In this document: piece by piece, positions 27,006 through 36,176 of the stretch
Layout of the letters: every line of letters starts with the position of its first letter
How positions within the stretch are numbered: the first letter of the stretch is position 1
Origin: Aequorivita soesokkakensis
GTDB lineage: Bacteria > Bacteroidota > Bacteroidia > Flavobacteriales > Flavobacteriaceae
Length of the DNA stretch: 64,000 nucleotides
Assembly (NCBI RefSeq): GCF_001641085.1
Contig: NZ_LXIE01000001.1
Span: forward strand, 494,792-558,791
Direction: 5' to 3'
Notes under the pieces: generated by a model
Seen by the model: the letters and a program-made list of their open reading frames with translations, nothing else
Told to the model about the DNA's origin: nothing
Database searches by the model: none
Program-made: the position numbers and the translations under genes

Positions 27006-28052
27006 ATGAAAATTTATAACCTTTTAGCCCCTACCCTTTTAGTGCTTTTATTGGCTGGCTGCGGAAATAATCCCGAAGATAAAAAAGATGCTTTTTCGCT
27101 GGAAATAAACAATCCCAAGAAAACTTACACTCCTGAGGATGCGCTGACAATTACTTTGAACAACAAAAAAGGTATTGCTTCTGATTCTGTTGTTTATTTT
27201 CTAAATAATGACCGAATTGAAGTTTCCGGAAACACCATTTCCCTTTCGGGGAAAAAGCTTGGTGAAAAAACGCTGAAAGCTAAAATTTATAGTGATGGCG
27301 AGGAATATGAAGCTTCCACAAACATCACCATTCTTTCTTCAATAAAACCGAAGCTTTACACCTATAAAATTCTGGAAACTTACCCGCACGATATAAAAGC
27401 CTACACTCAAGGATTAGAGTTTGAAAACGACACTTTATATGAAAGCACTGGGCAATATAAAGAGTCATGGCTTCGCAAAACAAATTATAAAACAGGGGAA
27501 GTTTTCAAAATGAAGAAACTTGCCGATCATTATTTTGGCGAGGGACTAACAATTCTCAACAACAAAATTTACCAACTTACGTGGCGCGAAAACACAGGTT
27601 TTATTTATAACCTAAACACACTGGAACAAACCGGAACTTTTGTTTATGGGCAAAGCAAAGAAGGTTGGGGCTTGTGCCACGATTCCGAAAATAATATCTA
27701 TAAAAGCGACGGCACCGATAGAATTTGGACGTTAAATTCAAATACCCTCGCTGAAAAAGATTATATAGAAATTTTTACAAATACCAGTAAAATCAACAGT
27801 GTAAACGAGCTGGAATGGGTTGATGGAAAAATATATGCAAACGTCTATCAACAAGGTTCCATAGCTATCATTGATCCTTCAAATGGAGCCGTGGAAGGTG
27901 TTATAGACTTAACTGATTTAAAAGATAAAGTTACCCAACATCCAAAACTGGACGTCCTTAATGGCATAGCTTATAACGGCGAACCCAACATACTTTACAT
28001 TACTGGCAAAAACTGGGATAAACTTTTTAAGATTGAAATAATCCAAAAGTAA
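27006..28052 (+). CDS. Glutaminyl-peptide cyclotransferase, plant-type beta propeller (lipoprotein)
   Basis: 348 residues: signal with lipobox (VLLLAGC), an N-terminal Ig-like part (about 30-115), then a five-bladed propeller of the plant/bacterial glutamine cyclotransferase family (YPHDIKAYTQGLEFENDTLY, FGEGLTILNNKIYQLTWREN, GWGLCHDSENNIYKSDGTD, INSVNELEWVDGKIYANVYQ, LNGIAYNGEPNILYITGKNW). It converts N-terminal Gln to pyroglutamate on exported proteins, in the periplasm or at the outer membrane. Mature T9SS cargo often starts with Gln after signal cleavage, as in this window, so these are plausible substrates (inference). The ATG at 27006 begins a proper signal; the frame upstream does not. 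Confidence 0.9.
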   Translation: MKIYNLLAPTLLVLLLAGCGNNPEDKKDAFSLEINNPKKTYTPEDALTITLNNKKGIASDSVVYFLNNDRIEVSGNTISLSGKKLGEKTLKAKIYSDGEEYEASTNITILSSIKPKLYTYKILETYPHDIKAYTQGLEFENDTLYESTGQYKESWLRKTNYKTGEVFKMKKLADHYFGEGLTILNNKIYQLTWRENTGFIYNLNTLEQTGTFVYGQSKEGWGLCHDSENNIYKSDGTDRIWTLNSNTLAEKDYIEIFTNTSKINSVNELEWVDGKIYANVYQQGSIAIIDPSNGAVEGVIDLTDLKDKVTQHPKLDVLNGIAYNGEPNILYITGKNWDKLFKIEIIQK

Positions 28053-28085
28053 ATTACAGTAATATCTTTTTCACTCATTGAAACG

Positions 28086-28113
28086 ACCGCTTTACTCAAA
28101 AGCGGTTTTTTTA
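28086..28113 (+). terminator. Terminator of the cyclotransferase gene
   Basis: ACCGCTTT-ACTCA-AAAGCGGT followed by TTTTTTT on the + strand. Confidence 0.85.
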
Positions 28114-28157
28114 TGGTTTGATATTTAATTTCTTTGAATCATTAAAACCATCAAATC

Positions 28158-29273
28158 ATGAAAAAATCCATCGTTATTAGTATTCCAGAGCCTTGCCACG
28201 AAGATTGGGCAAAAATGAGCGCCACTGAAAAAGGGAAATTCTGCAGTGTCTGCACCAAAGAAGTTTTCGACCTCACAACAAAAACCGATGAGGAATTGGT
28301 AAAAATCCTTACCAAAAGTAAAAATGCCTGTGGCAGGGTGAAAAAATCACAATTAAACCGTGAAGTGAAACTGGAACGTAAAAGTGGGCAGAGCCTTGCG
28401 CCTCTCGCCGCTTCTATGCTTTTACCGCTTACTCTTTTTTCAAACAACCCGAAATCTGAAAACAATTTACTTTCAGAAAAACCTTTGGTTTCACTGGGTA
28501 TTGGCCGTTTTAGCAATTCAAATTTAAGGCTTTCTGTTTTCACCCAAGGCGTTGTGAGAGATGATTATGGAAACCTTTTAAAGAACGTTGAAATAGTTTC
28601 CAATGAAACCAAAGCGCGTACTTGGACCAATAAAAAAGGGGAATATGAAATTTATACGCTGGATAAAGAAATACTGACTTTTACAAAAGAAAATTACGAA
28701 ACCCAGCAAGTTCGCATTCGAACAAACCCCATAGAAAATGTTTTTATGGAATCAAAAATTAGCACGAGAACGGTAATTACTAAAACTCATACAGATTCTC
28801 ATATTACCTCTGGAATGATTGCTGTTGATTCAACTGTAGCAGTAGAAAAAGATTTAAGTATACAAACCATAAAAGGAACAGTAACCGACGATACCGGCTT
28901 ACCGCTTCCTGGTGCAAACGTAATCATAAAAGGCACTTCAATAGGAACCCAAACTGATTTTGATGGCAATTATCAAATTGAAACAAAACCAGGCGATGTT
29001 TTGGTTTTTAGTTATGTTGGCTTTGAAACAAAGGAAATAACTGTCTCAAATATTTCAAATAATGTTGATGTAAGCTTAGTTGTTGGAGATTTCTTTTTAG
29101 GAGAAATTGTTTCTGGAGGATTAACTTGGGAAGATGCAGAAAATTACCAGCCTCCTAAAGATCCCGATTGGTACGAAAATGCAAAAAAAGCCTACAAAAA
29201 CACAGTCGAGTTTATGAAAATAAAACGAGAGCGAAGAAAAGCGCAACGAAAAGCAAAACGAAGAAATAAGTAA
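28158..29273 (+). CDS. Cys-motif membrane protein with carboxypeptidase-regulatory-like domains
   Basis: 371 residues. The N-terminal about 65 residues carry four cysteines in the pattern C-HEDW...FC-x2-C...CGR (SIPEPCHEDWAKMSATEKGK, FCSVCTKEVFDL, KNACGRVKKSQLNRE), a module common in Bacteroidota and likely to bind metal or an Fe-S cluster (inference). One hydrophobic stretch follows (about 78-95, LAPLAASMLLPLTLF), then two CarboxypepD_reg-like Ig domains (VVRDDYGNLLKNVEIVSNET; IKGTVTDDTGLPLPGANVII, TDFDGNYQIETKPGDVLVFS). The C-terminal tail is very basic (KRERRKAQRKAKRRNK). No cleavable signal, so the Cys module should stay cytoplasmic and the Ig domains face the periplasm. Function unknown. 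Confidence 0.75.
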   Translation: MKKSIVISIPEPCHEDWAKMSATEKGKFCSVCTKEVFDLTTKTDEELVKILTKSKNACGRVKKSQLNREVKLERKSGQSLAPLAASMLLPLTLFSNNPKSENNLLSEKPLVSLGIGRFSNSNLRLSVFTQGVVRDDYGNLLKNVEIVSNETKARTWTNKKGEYEIYTLDKEILTFTKENYETQQVRIRTNPIENVFMESKISTRTVITKTHTDSHITSGMIAVDSTVAVEKDLSIQTIKGTVTDDTGLPLPGANVIIKGTSIGTQTDFDGNYQIETKPGDVLVFSYVGFETKEITVSNISNNVDVSLVVGDFFLGEIVSGGLTWEDAENYQPPKDPDWYENAKKAYKNTVEFMKIKRERRKAQRKAKRRNK

Positions 29274-29345
29274 ACAGTTTACAGTTGCAGTATGCAGTTT
29301 CCCATAAATTACCTTTACTGCTTACTGCGACTGAACACTGAAAAC
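29274..29345. repeat. CAGT-word inverted repeat
   Basis: The left half reads AACAGTTTACAGTTGCAGTA then TGCAGT; the right half ACTGCTTACTGCGACTGAAC then ACTG. Reverse-complementing the right half gives the same CAGTnnn spacing, so the two arms can pair imperfectly. It is an intergenic element before the 29409 gene. Confidence 0.7.
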
Positions 29346-29408
29346 TTATTTAAGTTTCACAATAATAAGCTTCATAAAAAGTTATATTTTTACCAAAATT
29401 TTACATTA

Positions 29409-30950
29409 ATGAGGTATTTATACGGATTGGGCATTTTGTGTTGCCTTGTATTATGGAGTTCCTGCCGCAATGATTTTGAAACCGTTGCAAGCAATGGAAA
29501 TCTGGAGTTTTCAAAAGATACGGTTTATCTGGATACGGTTTTTTCAAACATCGGTTCCAGCACCTATAACCTGAAAGTTTACAACCGAAGCAACGAGGAC
29601 ATCAATATTCCAATCGTTCGGTTAGGCCAAGGCGAAGCTTCCAATTATCGTTTAAACGTTGACGGAATTGCCGGTAAAGTTTTTGAAAACGTACAGGTTT
29701 TGGCAAAGGACAGTATTTTCATTTTTGTTGAAACCACTTTCAACATAAACAATTTACCAGCCAATCCAACTGAGTTTTTATACACAGATCAAATTCTTTT
29801 TGACAGTGGTGCAAACGAGCAGAAGGTGGAATTGGTAACGCTTGTAAAAGATGCGGTATTCCTTTATCCGGAACTATTTCCGGACGGCACGACGGAAACT
29901 TTGAATTTCGGGGTTGATGAAAATGGAGAAGATATTTTAATCAAAGGTTTTTTTCTCGATGATAACGAACTTACGTTTACCAATGAAAAGCCTTACGTGA
30001 TTTATGGTCTTGCAGCGGTGCCAAGCAATAAAACCTTAACCATTGAAGCCGGTGCCCGGGTACATTTTCACTCAGAAAGCGGGATTGTTGTAGCTGAAAA
30101 TGGTTCCCTGAAAGTAATGGGCGAAAAAAGTATGGATACCGAAGCAATGGAAAACGAAGTGATTTTTGAAGGAGACCGTTTAGAACCCGCTTTTTCAGAA
30201 GTTCCGGGACAATGGTATTTTATTTGGCTTACCAAAGGCAGTATCAATAATGAGTTCAATTATACCACTATAAAAAACAGTTTGATAGGTATTAGGGCAG
30301 ATGAAAGCCAAGTTAGGCTTAAAAATGTACAGATATACAACAATGCAATTGCAGGAATTCGCGCACGAACCAGTGTAATAGATGGTGAAAACATAGTTGT
30401 AAACAATAGCGGCCAATCTTCTTTGGATATACAATTGGGCGGAATTTATAATTTTAGGCATGCCACTTTTGCAAACTATTGGATTAATGGTTTCCGTTCT
30501 TTTTCTTCAGTTTCAATCAGTAACTTTTTAGAACTTGCTGATGGAGGCGCTGTAGGCGCAGATCTTATTGAGGCCAATTTTACAAACTGCATAATTTACG
30601 GTAACGAGCGTCGCGAGTTTGCACTTTTTAAAAGTGACGAGGTAGCTTTCAACTTTAAATTTGAGAATTGTTTGTTGCGTTTTGAGGATCCCACGGGTGA
30701 ATTTGGAAACGATCCTTTATATGATTTCTCAAATACGTCCTTATATAATTCCGCAACAAAATTTAACGTAGATCCTGTTTTCCAAAATACCGAAAAGAAC
30801 AATTTCAATATTGAAACTGGAACTTCAGGGGCAGAAAATATTGGCATTTTTCCAACAAATCCTGCCGTGCCATTTGATTTAAACGGAACGCCAAGACAAA
30901 ACCCTTCTGATGCAGGTGCTTACGAAACCACAATATTTCCCGAAGATTAA
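29409..30950 (+). CDS. Lipoprotein with parallel beta-helix-like region
   Basis: 513 residues: signal and lipobox (VLWSSC, Cys about 19), an N-terminal beta-sandwich region (about 30-140: LEFSKDTVYLDTVFSNIGSS, YNLKVYNRSNEDINIPIVRL), then short repeated strands typical of a right-handed beta helix (TLTIEAGARVHFHSESGIVV, YTTIKNSLIGIRADESQVRL, VQIYNNAIAGIRARTSVIDG). It ends with FDLNGTPRQNPSDAGAYE, a motif seen at the end of many pectate-lyase-like helices. Likely surface lipoprotein; no enzymatic residues identified. The frame extends 39 codons upstream through the repeat; the ATG at 29409 starts a proper signal. Confidence 0.78.
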   Translation: MRYLYGLGILCCLVLWSSCRNDFETVASNGNLEFSKDTVYLDTVFSNIGSSTYNLKVYNRSNEDINIPIVRLGQGEASNYRLNVDGIAGKVFENVQVLAKDSIFIFVETTFNINNLPANPTEFLYTDQILFDSGANEQKVELVTLVKDAVFLYPELFPDGTTETLNFGVDENGEDILIKGFFLDDNELTFTNEKPYVIYGLAAVPSNKTLTIEAGARVHFHSESGIVVAENGSLKVMGEKSMDTEAMENEVIFEGDRLEPAFSEVPGQWYFIWLTKGSINNEFNYTTIKNSLIGIRADESQVRLKNVQIYNNAIAGIRARTSVIDGENIVVNNSGQSSLDIQLGGIYNFRHATFANYWINGFRSFSSVSISNFLELADGGAVGADLIEANFTNCIIYGNERREFALFKSDEVAFNFKFENCLLRFEDPTGEFGNDPLYDFSNTSLYNSATKFNVDPVFQNTEKNNFNIETGTSGAENIGIFPTNPAVPFDLNGTPRQNPSDAGAYETTIFPED

Positions 30951-30966
30951 AAAATAATATATAACG

Positions 30967-30996
30967 AAAAAACCGTCCACTGCGACGGGTTTTTTA
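30967..30996 (+). terminator. Terminator after the beta-helix lipoprotein
   Basis: AAAAAACCGTC-CACTGC-GACGGGTTTTTT, one mismatch/bulge, T-run on the + strand. Symmetrical enough to serve the convergent lipocalin gene. Confidence 0.8.
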
Positions 30997-31016
30997 TTGG
31001 GAAAAATTACTCTGAA

Positions 31017-31520
31017 TTATTTTGCCTTCAACCATTTCAGTTTTAGTTTGGAGTTTTTACTTTCCACAGGTTGCATCACCAACGTATCGCCGCTGAAATA
31101 AAATCTTCTTTCAGCGGTCAATCCAAATTCTGAAGGGTTTGAATGCGAAAGTTTATAATGGGAAACAATGCTGTCCTTTTCAGAAACCTTGTAATTTCCC
31201 ATATAATAGTAAGATTTCGTGATATGTTTTAAAGCTTCCAAAGGAATGGAATCATTAAAATTTGGAAACTCAATTCCCGCTTTTTCATATCCCTTTTCAT
31301 ATAAATGAAGTGCTACGTGGCCTTTTTCGTCATAAAGCAAATAACCGTCCATTCCACCTTTGTAATCGCTCCAAGTATTTGAAACCGTATCGCGCACTTT
31401 CATACTTTCCAGTTTCCATAATCCTGAAAGATTATTGGTTTTTTTGGTTTCGGGATGGTTTTCACAGCCAATAAATAGTGTCAAAAAAATAAGTTGAAAA
31501 ACGAAAAGTAAAAATTTCAT
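31017..31520 (-). CDS. Lipocalin-like lipoprotein
   Basis: 167 residues with a signal and lipobox (LTLFIGC) and the lipocalin-like start NLSGLWKLESMKVRDTVSNT, followed by GYLLYDEKGHVALHLY, YYYMGNYKVSEKDSIVSHYK and RRFYFSGDTLVM, the strand order of the lipocalin-like domain found in many Bacteroidota lipoproteins. It probably binds a small hydrophobic ligand or has a structural role; unknown. Divergence in this family is high. Confidence 0.72.
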   Translation of the reverse strand: MKFLLFVFQLIFLTLFIGCENHPETKKTNNLSGLWKLESMKVRDTVSNTWSDYKGGMDGYLLYDEKGHVALHLYEKGYEKAGIEFPNFNDSIPLEALKHITKSYYYMGNYKVSEKDSIVSHYKLSHSNPSEFGLTAERRFYFSGDTLVMQPVESKNSKLKLKWLKAK

Positions 31521-31608
31521 CTAAAAAATATTTAAGAAAGCGGAAGATGGAATGCCCCAATTTACATGTTCGGTAGGTTTATAAATCGTTAATGGGTATT
31601 TTATAGAA

Positions 31609-32103
31609 TTAATTTGAGAATAAAAGTAGCTCTTCGCCATCTTCATATTTATAGGTTCCTATCTCAGAAAGACCCAATTTTTTCAAAAGCTTTACTGACG
31701 AAGTATTTTCGGGTAGCGTTATGCCAACAACGGTTTGAAGCTTCAATTTTTCTGAAGCATATTTCATAACTGCCTGCGCCGATTCAAAAGCATATCCTTT
31801 GTTGCCAAACTCTGGCAAAAATGCGAAGCCAACATCTGGAAAATCCAGATTATCCCTTTTGTACAATCCCGAAGAACCAATGGGCGTTCCTTCTTCTTTT
31901 AAACTCACCAAATATGGCCCAAATCCATGCTTTTCATAACTGCTCAAGTAGTTTTTCTGCATATAGGCTTCAGCATCTTCTATAGTTTTAATATTTCTAT
32001 CACCTATGTTTTTTAACCAGCCATCACTATTCATCAGTTTAAAAATAAAGGGAGCATCTTTTAACGTGTACTCTCTTAATTCAAGTCTTTCTGTCTGAAT
32101 CAT
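31609..32103 (-). CDS. GNAT N-acetyltransferase (RimJ/RimL-like)
   Basis: 164 residues beginning MIQTERLELREYTLKDAPFI, the usual start of RimJ/RimL-type acetyltransferases. The middle has LVSLKEEGTPIGSSGLYKRD and FAFLPEFGNKGYAFESAQAV (acetyl-CoA binding loop, with GNKGYA for Q/RxxGxG/A), then VVGITLPENTSSVKLLKKLG. It transfers acetyl from acetyl-CoA to an amine; substrate unknown. It lies three bases after glyA on the same strand, so it is probably co-transcribed. Confidence 0.88.
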   Translation of the reverse strand: MIQTERLELREYTLKDAPFIFKLMNSDGWLKNIGDRNIKTIEDAEAYMQKNYLSSYEKHGFGPYLVSLKEEGTPIGSSGLYKRDNLDFPDVGFAFLPEFGNKGYAFESAQAVMKYASEKLKLQTVVGITLPENTSSVKLLKKLGLSEIGTYKYEDGEELLLFSN

Positions 32104-32106
32104 TTT

Positions 32107-33381
32107 TTAATTCTTAAAAAGCGGCAATCCAGCCATCATTTCGTTTACTTTTTCAGCAATGCTTTCAAGTTTGGCTTCGTCTGAATGATTCATAATTACT
32201 TCATCAATCAAATCCACAATTTTTTCCATATCCTTTTCAACCAAACCACGAGTAGTTACCGCCGCGGTTCCAATACGGATTCCGCTTGTTACAAAAGGCG
32301 ATTTATCATCAAAAGGAACCATGTTTTTGTTTACCGTAATATCTGCTTTGCCCAATGCTTCTTCAGCCTCTTTTCCTGAAATGTTCTTGTTGCGAAGGTC
32401 AATAAGCATCATGTGATTATCGGTTCCTCCGGAAATAATATTGTAGTCTTTTTCAACAAATTTTTGCGCCATTACGGCTGCGTTTTTCTTCACTTGTACC
32501 ATATAATGAAGAAAATCATCCGTCAAAGCTTCACCAAAAGCAATCGCTTTTGCGGCAATGATATGTTCCAATGGACCACCTTGGTTTCCGGGGAAAATTG
32601 CGCTGTCCAAAAGGCTGCTCATTTTTTTAAGACTTCCGTTTTTCAAAGTTTGGCCAAAAGGATTTTCAAAATCCTTCCCCATTAAAATCATTCCGCCTCG
32701 TGGACCGCGAAGAGTTTTATGGGTAGTTGTAGTAACAACGTGGCAATGCGGAAGCGGATCACCAATAATTCCTTTTGCAATCAATCCTGCGGGATGCGCA
32801 ATATCCGCAAAAAGAATGGCGCCAACTTTATCTGCAATTTCTCTGAAACGCTTATAATCAATTTCCCTTGAATATGCTGAAGCGCCGGCTATAATCATTT
32901 TCGGTTTTTCCTTGATTGCAATTTCTTCTACTTTATCATAATCAATTCGCCCAGTTTCCTTATCAACTCCATAAAATACAGGGTTGTAAAGTCTTCCGGA
33001 AAAATTTACTGGTGAACCGTGTGTTAAATGCCCGCCGTGGGAAAGATCAAAACCCAAATATTTATCACCCGGTTTTAAGCAAGCCGAAAAAACTGCAGTG
33101 TTTGCTTGCGAACCACTATGTGGTTGCACGTTTGCATATTCTGCCCCGAACAAAGCTTTTGCACGGTCAATGGCAATTTGTTCCACTTCGTCCACCACTT
33201 CGCAGCCACCATAATAGCGTTTTCCTGGATAGCCTTCGGCATATTTATTAGTTAAAACGGAACCTGCTGCTTCCATTACTTGGTCACTAACAAAATTCTC
33301 TGAAGCTATTAGCTCCAGACCGTTCAATTGGCGTTGTTTTTCGTCTTCTATAAGTTCAAAAATTTGTTCGTCGCGTTGCAT
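32107..33381 (-). CDS. glyA: Serine hydroxymethyltransferase
   Basis: 424 residues, normal length. PLP enzyme interconverting serine and glycine with tetrahydrofolate and supplying one-carbon units in the cytoplasm. Motifs: [50 protein letters not shown], the PLP lysine in [18 protein letters not shown], and the C-terminal [15 protein letters not shown]. The spacer upstream holds a GGTTTAT-word inverted repeat; no glycine or folate riboswitch pattern was recognised there. Confidence 0.97.
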   Translation of the reverse strand: MQRDEQIFELIEDEKQRQLNGLELIASENFVSDQVMEAAGSVLTNKYAEGYPGKRYYGGCEVVDEVEQIAIDRAKALFGAEYANVQPHSGSQANTAVFSACLKPGDKYLGFDLSHGGHLTHGSPVNFSGRLYNPVFYGVDKETGRIDYDKVEEIAIKEKPKMIIAGASAYSREIDYKRFREIADKVGAILFADIAHPAGLIAKGIIGDPLPHCHVVTTTTHKTLRGPRGGMILMGKDFENPFGQTLKNGSLKKMSSLLDSAIFPGNQGGPLEHIIAAKAIAFGEALTDDFLHYMVQVKKNAAVMAQKFVEKDYNIISGGTDNHMMLIDLRNKNISGKEAEEALGKADITVNKNMVPFDDKSPFVTSGIRIGTAAVTTRGLVEKDMEKIVDLIDEVIMNHSDEAKLESIAEKVNEMMAGLPLFKN

Positions 33382-33389
33382 AGCAAAAT

Positions 33390-33466
33390 GTTTATGGTTT
33401 AAGGTTTATAGTTTAAAAAAAATGGGATAATTGGACTATAAACCACAAACCCCAAACTACAAACCT
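33390..33466. repeat. GGTTTATAGTTT word inverted repeat upstream of glyA
   Basis: The left arm (about 33394-33414: TGGTTTAAGGTTTATAGTTT) and the right arm (about 33435-33466: ACTATAAACCACAAACC, then CCAAACTACAAACC) are built of the same 7-8 base word in opposite orientation. It lies between the glyA start and a quiet AT-rich region. Confidence 0.7.
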
Positions 33467-33659
33467 TCTCGAAAGTTAATTAAATCCAAAAATAGTAATT
33501 CCATTCGGTAACTATCATGAAATATATATATTTGATGAAGAATTTTACTAACAAAACACTCGTTGTAAACAAAATTTTTAAAAAGAATTAATTCTCTGAT
33601 TTTTAATATTTTGAATTTTTTTTACTTAGTTTTATTTACAATAACAAAAGAATTTTAAC

Positions 33660-34940
33660 ATGCCCATAACTGCCAACGACCCCAAACGTAAAACCTGGCT
33701 GGACATTGCGCCAGATACAGATTTCCCTATTCAGAATATACCTTTTGGCGTTTTCTTGACGCGCGATGATATAATAACCATTGGAACCCGTATTGGCGAT
33801 TACGCCATAGATCTTGGTGCATTGCACCAATTGGGATATTTTCACGGTATTGAACTTACTGACGATATCTTTTTACAGGATACGTTGAACGATTTTATAA
33901 GCGACGGAAGAAAAACGTGGCGCTTGGTTCGAAATAGAATCGCAGATATTTTTGATGCGGAAAATCCAAAACTTCGCGATAATAAAGATCACAGAAAACA
34001 TATACTTTTCACTTTGGATGAAGTGGAAATGCAGCTGCCCGTTCAGGTTGGCGATTATACCGATTTCTATTCAAGTAAAGAACACGCAACCAACGTGGGA
34101 ACGATGTTCCGCGGAAAAGAAAATGCGTTGATGCCAAACTGGCTTCACATTCCAGTAGGCTATCACGGAAGAAGTTCATCAATAATCCCTAGCGGAATCA
34201 ATGCGAGAAGACCTTGGGGACAAACTATGCCAGATGGAGCCACCGAACCTGTTTTTGGCCCTTCCAAATTGGTGGATTTTGAACTTGAAATGGCTTTTAT
34301 TACTACAGACGCCAATGCACTGGGCGAACCAATTCCAGTGAATGAAGCTGAAGAATACATTTTTGGATTGGTGCTTTTCAATGACTGGAGTGCGCGCGAT
34401 ATCCAAAAGTGGGAATACGTGCCCCTTGGACCGTTTTTGGCGAAGAATTTTGCTTCGTCCATTTCGCCTTGGATTGTAACCTTGGACGCCCTGCAACCTT
34501 TCAAAGTTGAAGGCCCGAAACCCGAAATGGAGCAACTGCCCTATCTTCAATACAAAGGAAAGAAAAGCTACGATATAAATCTTGAAGTTTATATTGCTCC
34601 CGAAAAAGGAACGGAAACGAAAGTTTCTTCTTCAAACTTTAAATATATGTATTGGAATATGAGCCAGCAGTTGGCACATCACACCATTAACGGCTGTAAC
34701 GTGAATAGTGGCGATATGATGGGAAGCGGAACAATTTCAGGTCCAACGCCAGATTCCTATGGTTCTATGTTGGAACTTACTTGGCGCGGAGAAAAACCCA
34801 TTAAACTTTCTGATGGAACTGAACGAAAATTCATCAATGACAATGACACCGTAATTTTAAAAGGTTACTGTAAAAAAGATAATGTGCGGATTGGTTTCGG
34901 TGAATGCAGAACAAAACTTTTACCAGCCATCAAACAATAA
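33660..34940 (+). CDS. fahA: Fumarylacetoacetase
   Basis: 426 residues, full length for the two-domain enzyme. It hydrolyses fumarylacetoacetate to fumarate and acetoacetate, the last step of tyrosine/homogentisate breakdown. The N-terminal SH3-like domain (PFGVFLTRDDIITIGTRIGD) is followed by the FAH fold: DYTDFYSSKEHATNVGTMFR, HIPVGYHGRSSSIIPSG, FELEMAFI, FGLVLFNDWSARDIQKWEYV, PLGPFLAKNFASSISPWIV. Metal and catalytic residues (Asp/His/Glu in DFYSSKEHA and DWSARD) are present. No other tyrosine-catabolic gene lies nearby. Confidence 0.95.
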   Translation: MPITANDPKRKTWLDIAPDTDFPIQNIPFGVFLTRDDIITIGTRIGDYAIDLGALHQLGYFHGIELTDDIFLQDTLNDFISDGRKTWRLVRNRIADIFDAENPKLRDNKDHRKHILFTLDEVEMQLPVQVGDYTDFYSSKEHATNVGTMFRGKENALMPNWLHIPVGYHGRSSSIIPSGINARRPWGQTMPDGATEPVFGPSKLVDFELEMAFITTDANALGEPIPVNEAEEYIFGLVLFNDWSARDIQKWEYVPLGPFLAKNFASSISPWIVTLDALQPFKVEGPKPEMEQLPYLQYKGKKSYDINLEVYIAPEKGTETKVSSSNFKYMYWNMSQQLAHHTINGCNVNSGDMMGSGTISGPTPDSYGSMLELTWRGEKPIKLSDGTERKFINDNDTVILKGYCKKDNVRIGFGECRTKLLPAIKQ

Positions 34941-34991
34941 AATTTGGCATTACTATTGTAATTTAGCCTTCATAACCAAATCAATTTCGGT

Positions 34992-36173
34992 ATGAAGGCT
35001 TTTTACATCCTACTATTCACAGCACTTTTAAGCATTTCCTGCAATAGCGTTAAGCGCACCCAAAAATTTGTTTCACAGGGAAATTATGATGAAGCAATTG
35101 AGCTCGCAACAAAAAAACTTCAAAAAGATAAGGGTGCTAAGGAATATGATGCGCACATTCGGCTTTTGGAGGAAGCTTTTTTAAAAGCGAAAGATGAGGA
35201 CACACGCCATATTGCTTTTCTGAAAAAGGAAAATAGCCCTGCCGGCGCTAAAGAAATTTACTATACCTATCTTGATCTTCAAGCACGCCAAGATTTAATT
35301 CGTCCTTTGCTTCCTCTTTACAGCAATGAAATGGGCCGAAATGCAAACTTCGTTTTTTCAGATTATTCAAACGATTTATTGGCCGCGAAAGATGCTTATG
35401 TAAAATCATTGTATCAAGAGGCTATTGTCTATATGCAACGCGACACAAAGCAGGATTACAGAAGCGCTTTCAATGTTTTATGTGAATTGGATGAAGTACA
35501 ACCAAACTATAAGGACGTTTTTCAGTTGAAGGAAGATGCACATTTTCAAGGGACAGATTTTGTTTTTGTAACACTGAACAATCATACAGGTCAGTTTATA
35601 CCTTTTCGTTTAGAGCAGGATTTGCTTGACTTCAACACCTACGGTTTAAATGATTTTTGGACTGAATACCATAGCAAACGTGAGAATGGAATCAATTATG
35701 ATTTGGGCGTGGACCTCAACTTCCAAACCATACAAATTTCACCGGAACGTATTTCAGATAAACAATACAACCGCAAGCAGCGTATTCAAGATGGTTATGA
35801 TTACAGACGTGACCGCGGTGGAAACATTGTTCGCGATAGTCTTGGAAACCCTATAAAAATTGAAAAATTTATTGACGTTTCTGCAACTGTTTATATTACC
35901 AATCAACAAAAAGCTGTGTTTGTTGGTGGTACGGTTGTTTATAAAGATTTAAATAAAAGGCAACAATTAAACAGTTTTCCCCTTTCTTCAGAATTTGTTT
36001 TTGAAAATGCTTTCGCAAAATATCGTGGTGATGAACGCGCGCTGACTGGTGAAGACAGAAGGCTTTTATCAAATTATTATATTCCCTTTCCCAACAACGA
36101 ACAAATGGTATTTGATGCAGGAACCGATATTAAAGAAAGGTTTAAGCAGATACTGCAGGATAACTCCCTCTAA
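34992..36173 (+). CDS. Lipoprotein with TPR-like N terminus, family unknown
   Basis: 393 residues: signal with lipobox (ALLSISC), a helical repeat-like first part (about 20-75: QKFVSQGNYDEAIELATKKL, the TPR spacing), more helices to about 200, then a beta-rich second half (FVFVTLNNHTGQFIPFRLEQ, VDVSATVYITNQQKAVFVGG-like strands). It carries no enzymatic motif that I recognise. It probably works at the inner face of the outer membrane. It sits downstream of fahA with a 51-base gap, and likely has its own promoter. Confidence 0.65.
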   Translation: MKAFYILLFTALLSISCNSVKRTQKFVSQGNYDEAIELATKKLQKDKGAKEYDAHIRLLEEAFLKAKDEDTRHIAFLKKENSPAGAKEIYYTYLDLQARQDLIRPLLPLYSNEMGRNANFVFSDYSNDLLAAKDAYVKSLYQEAIVYMQRDTKQDYRSAFNVLCELDEVQPNYKDVFQLKEDAHFQGTDFVFVTLNNHTGQFIPFRLEQDLLDFNTYGLNDFWTEYHSKRENGINYDLGVDLNFQTIQISPERISDKQYNRKQRIQDGYDYRRDRGGNIVRDSLGNPIKIEKFIDVSATVYITNQQKAVFVGGTVVYKDLNKRQQLNSFPLSSEFVFENAFAKYRGDERALTGEDRRLLSNYYIPFPNNEQMVFDAGTDIKERFKQILQDNSL

Positions 36174-36176
36174 ATT

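Noticed and set aside
33382..33659. Riboswitch (glycine or folate type) upstream of glyA
   Set aside because: I looked for a conserved riboswitch core and saw only the word-type inverted repeat and AT-rich sequence.
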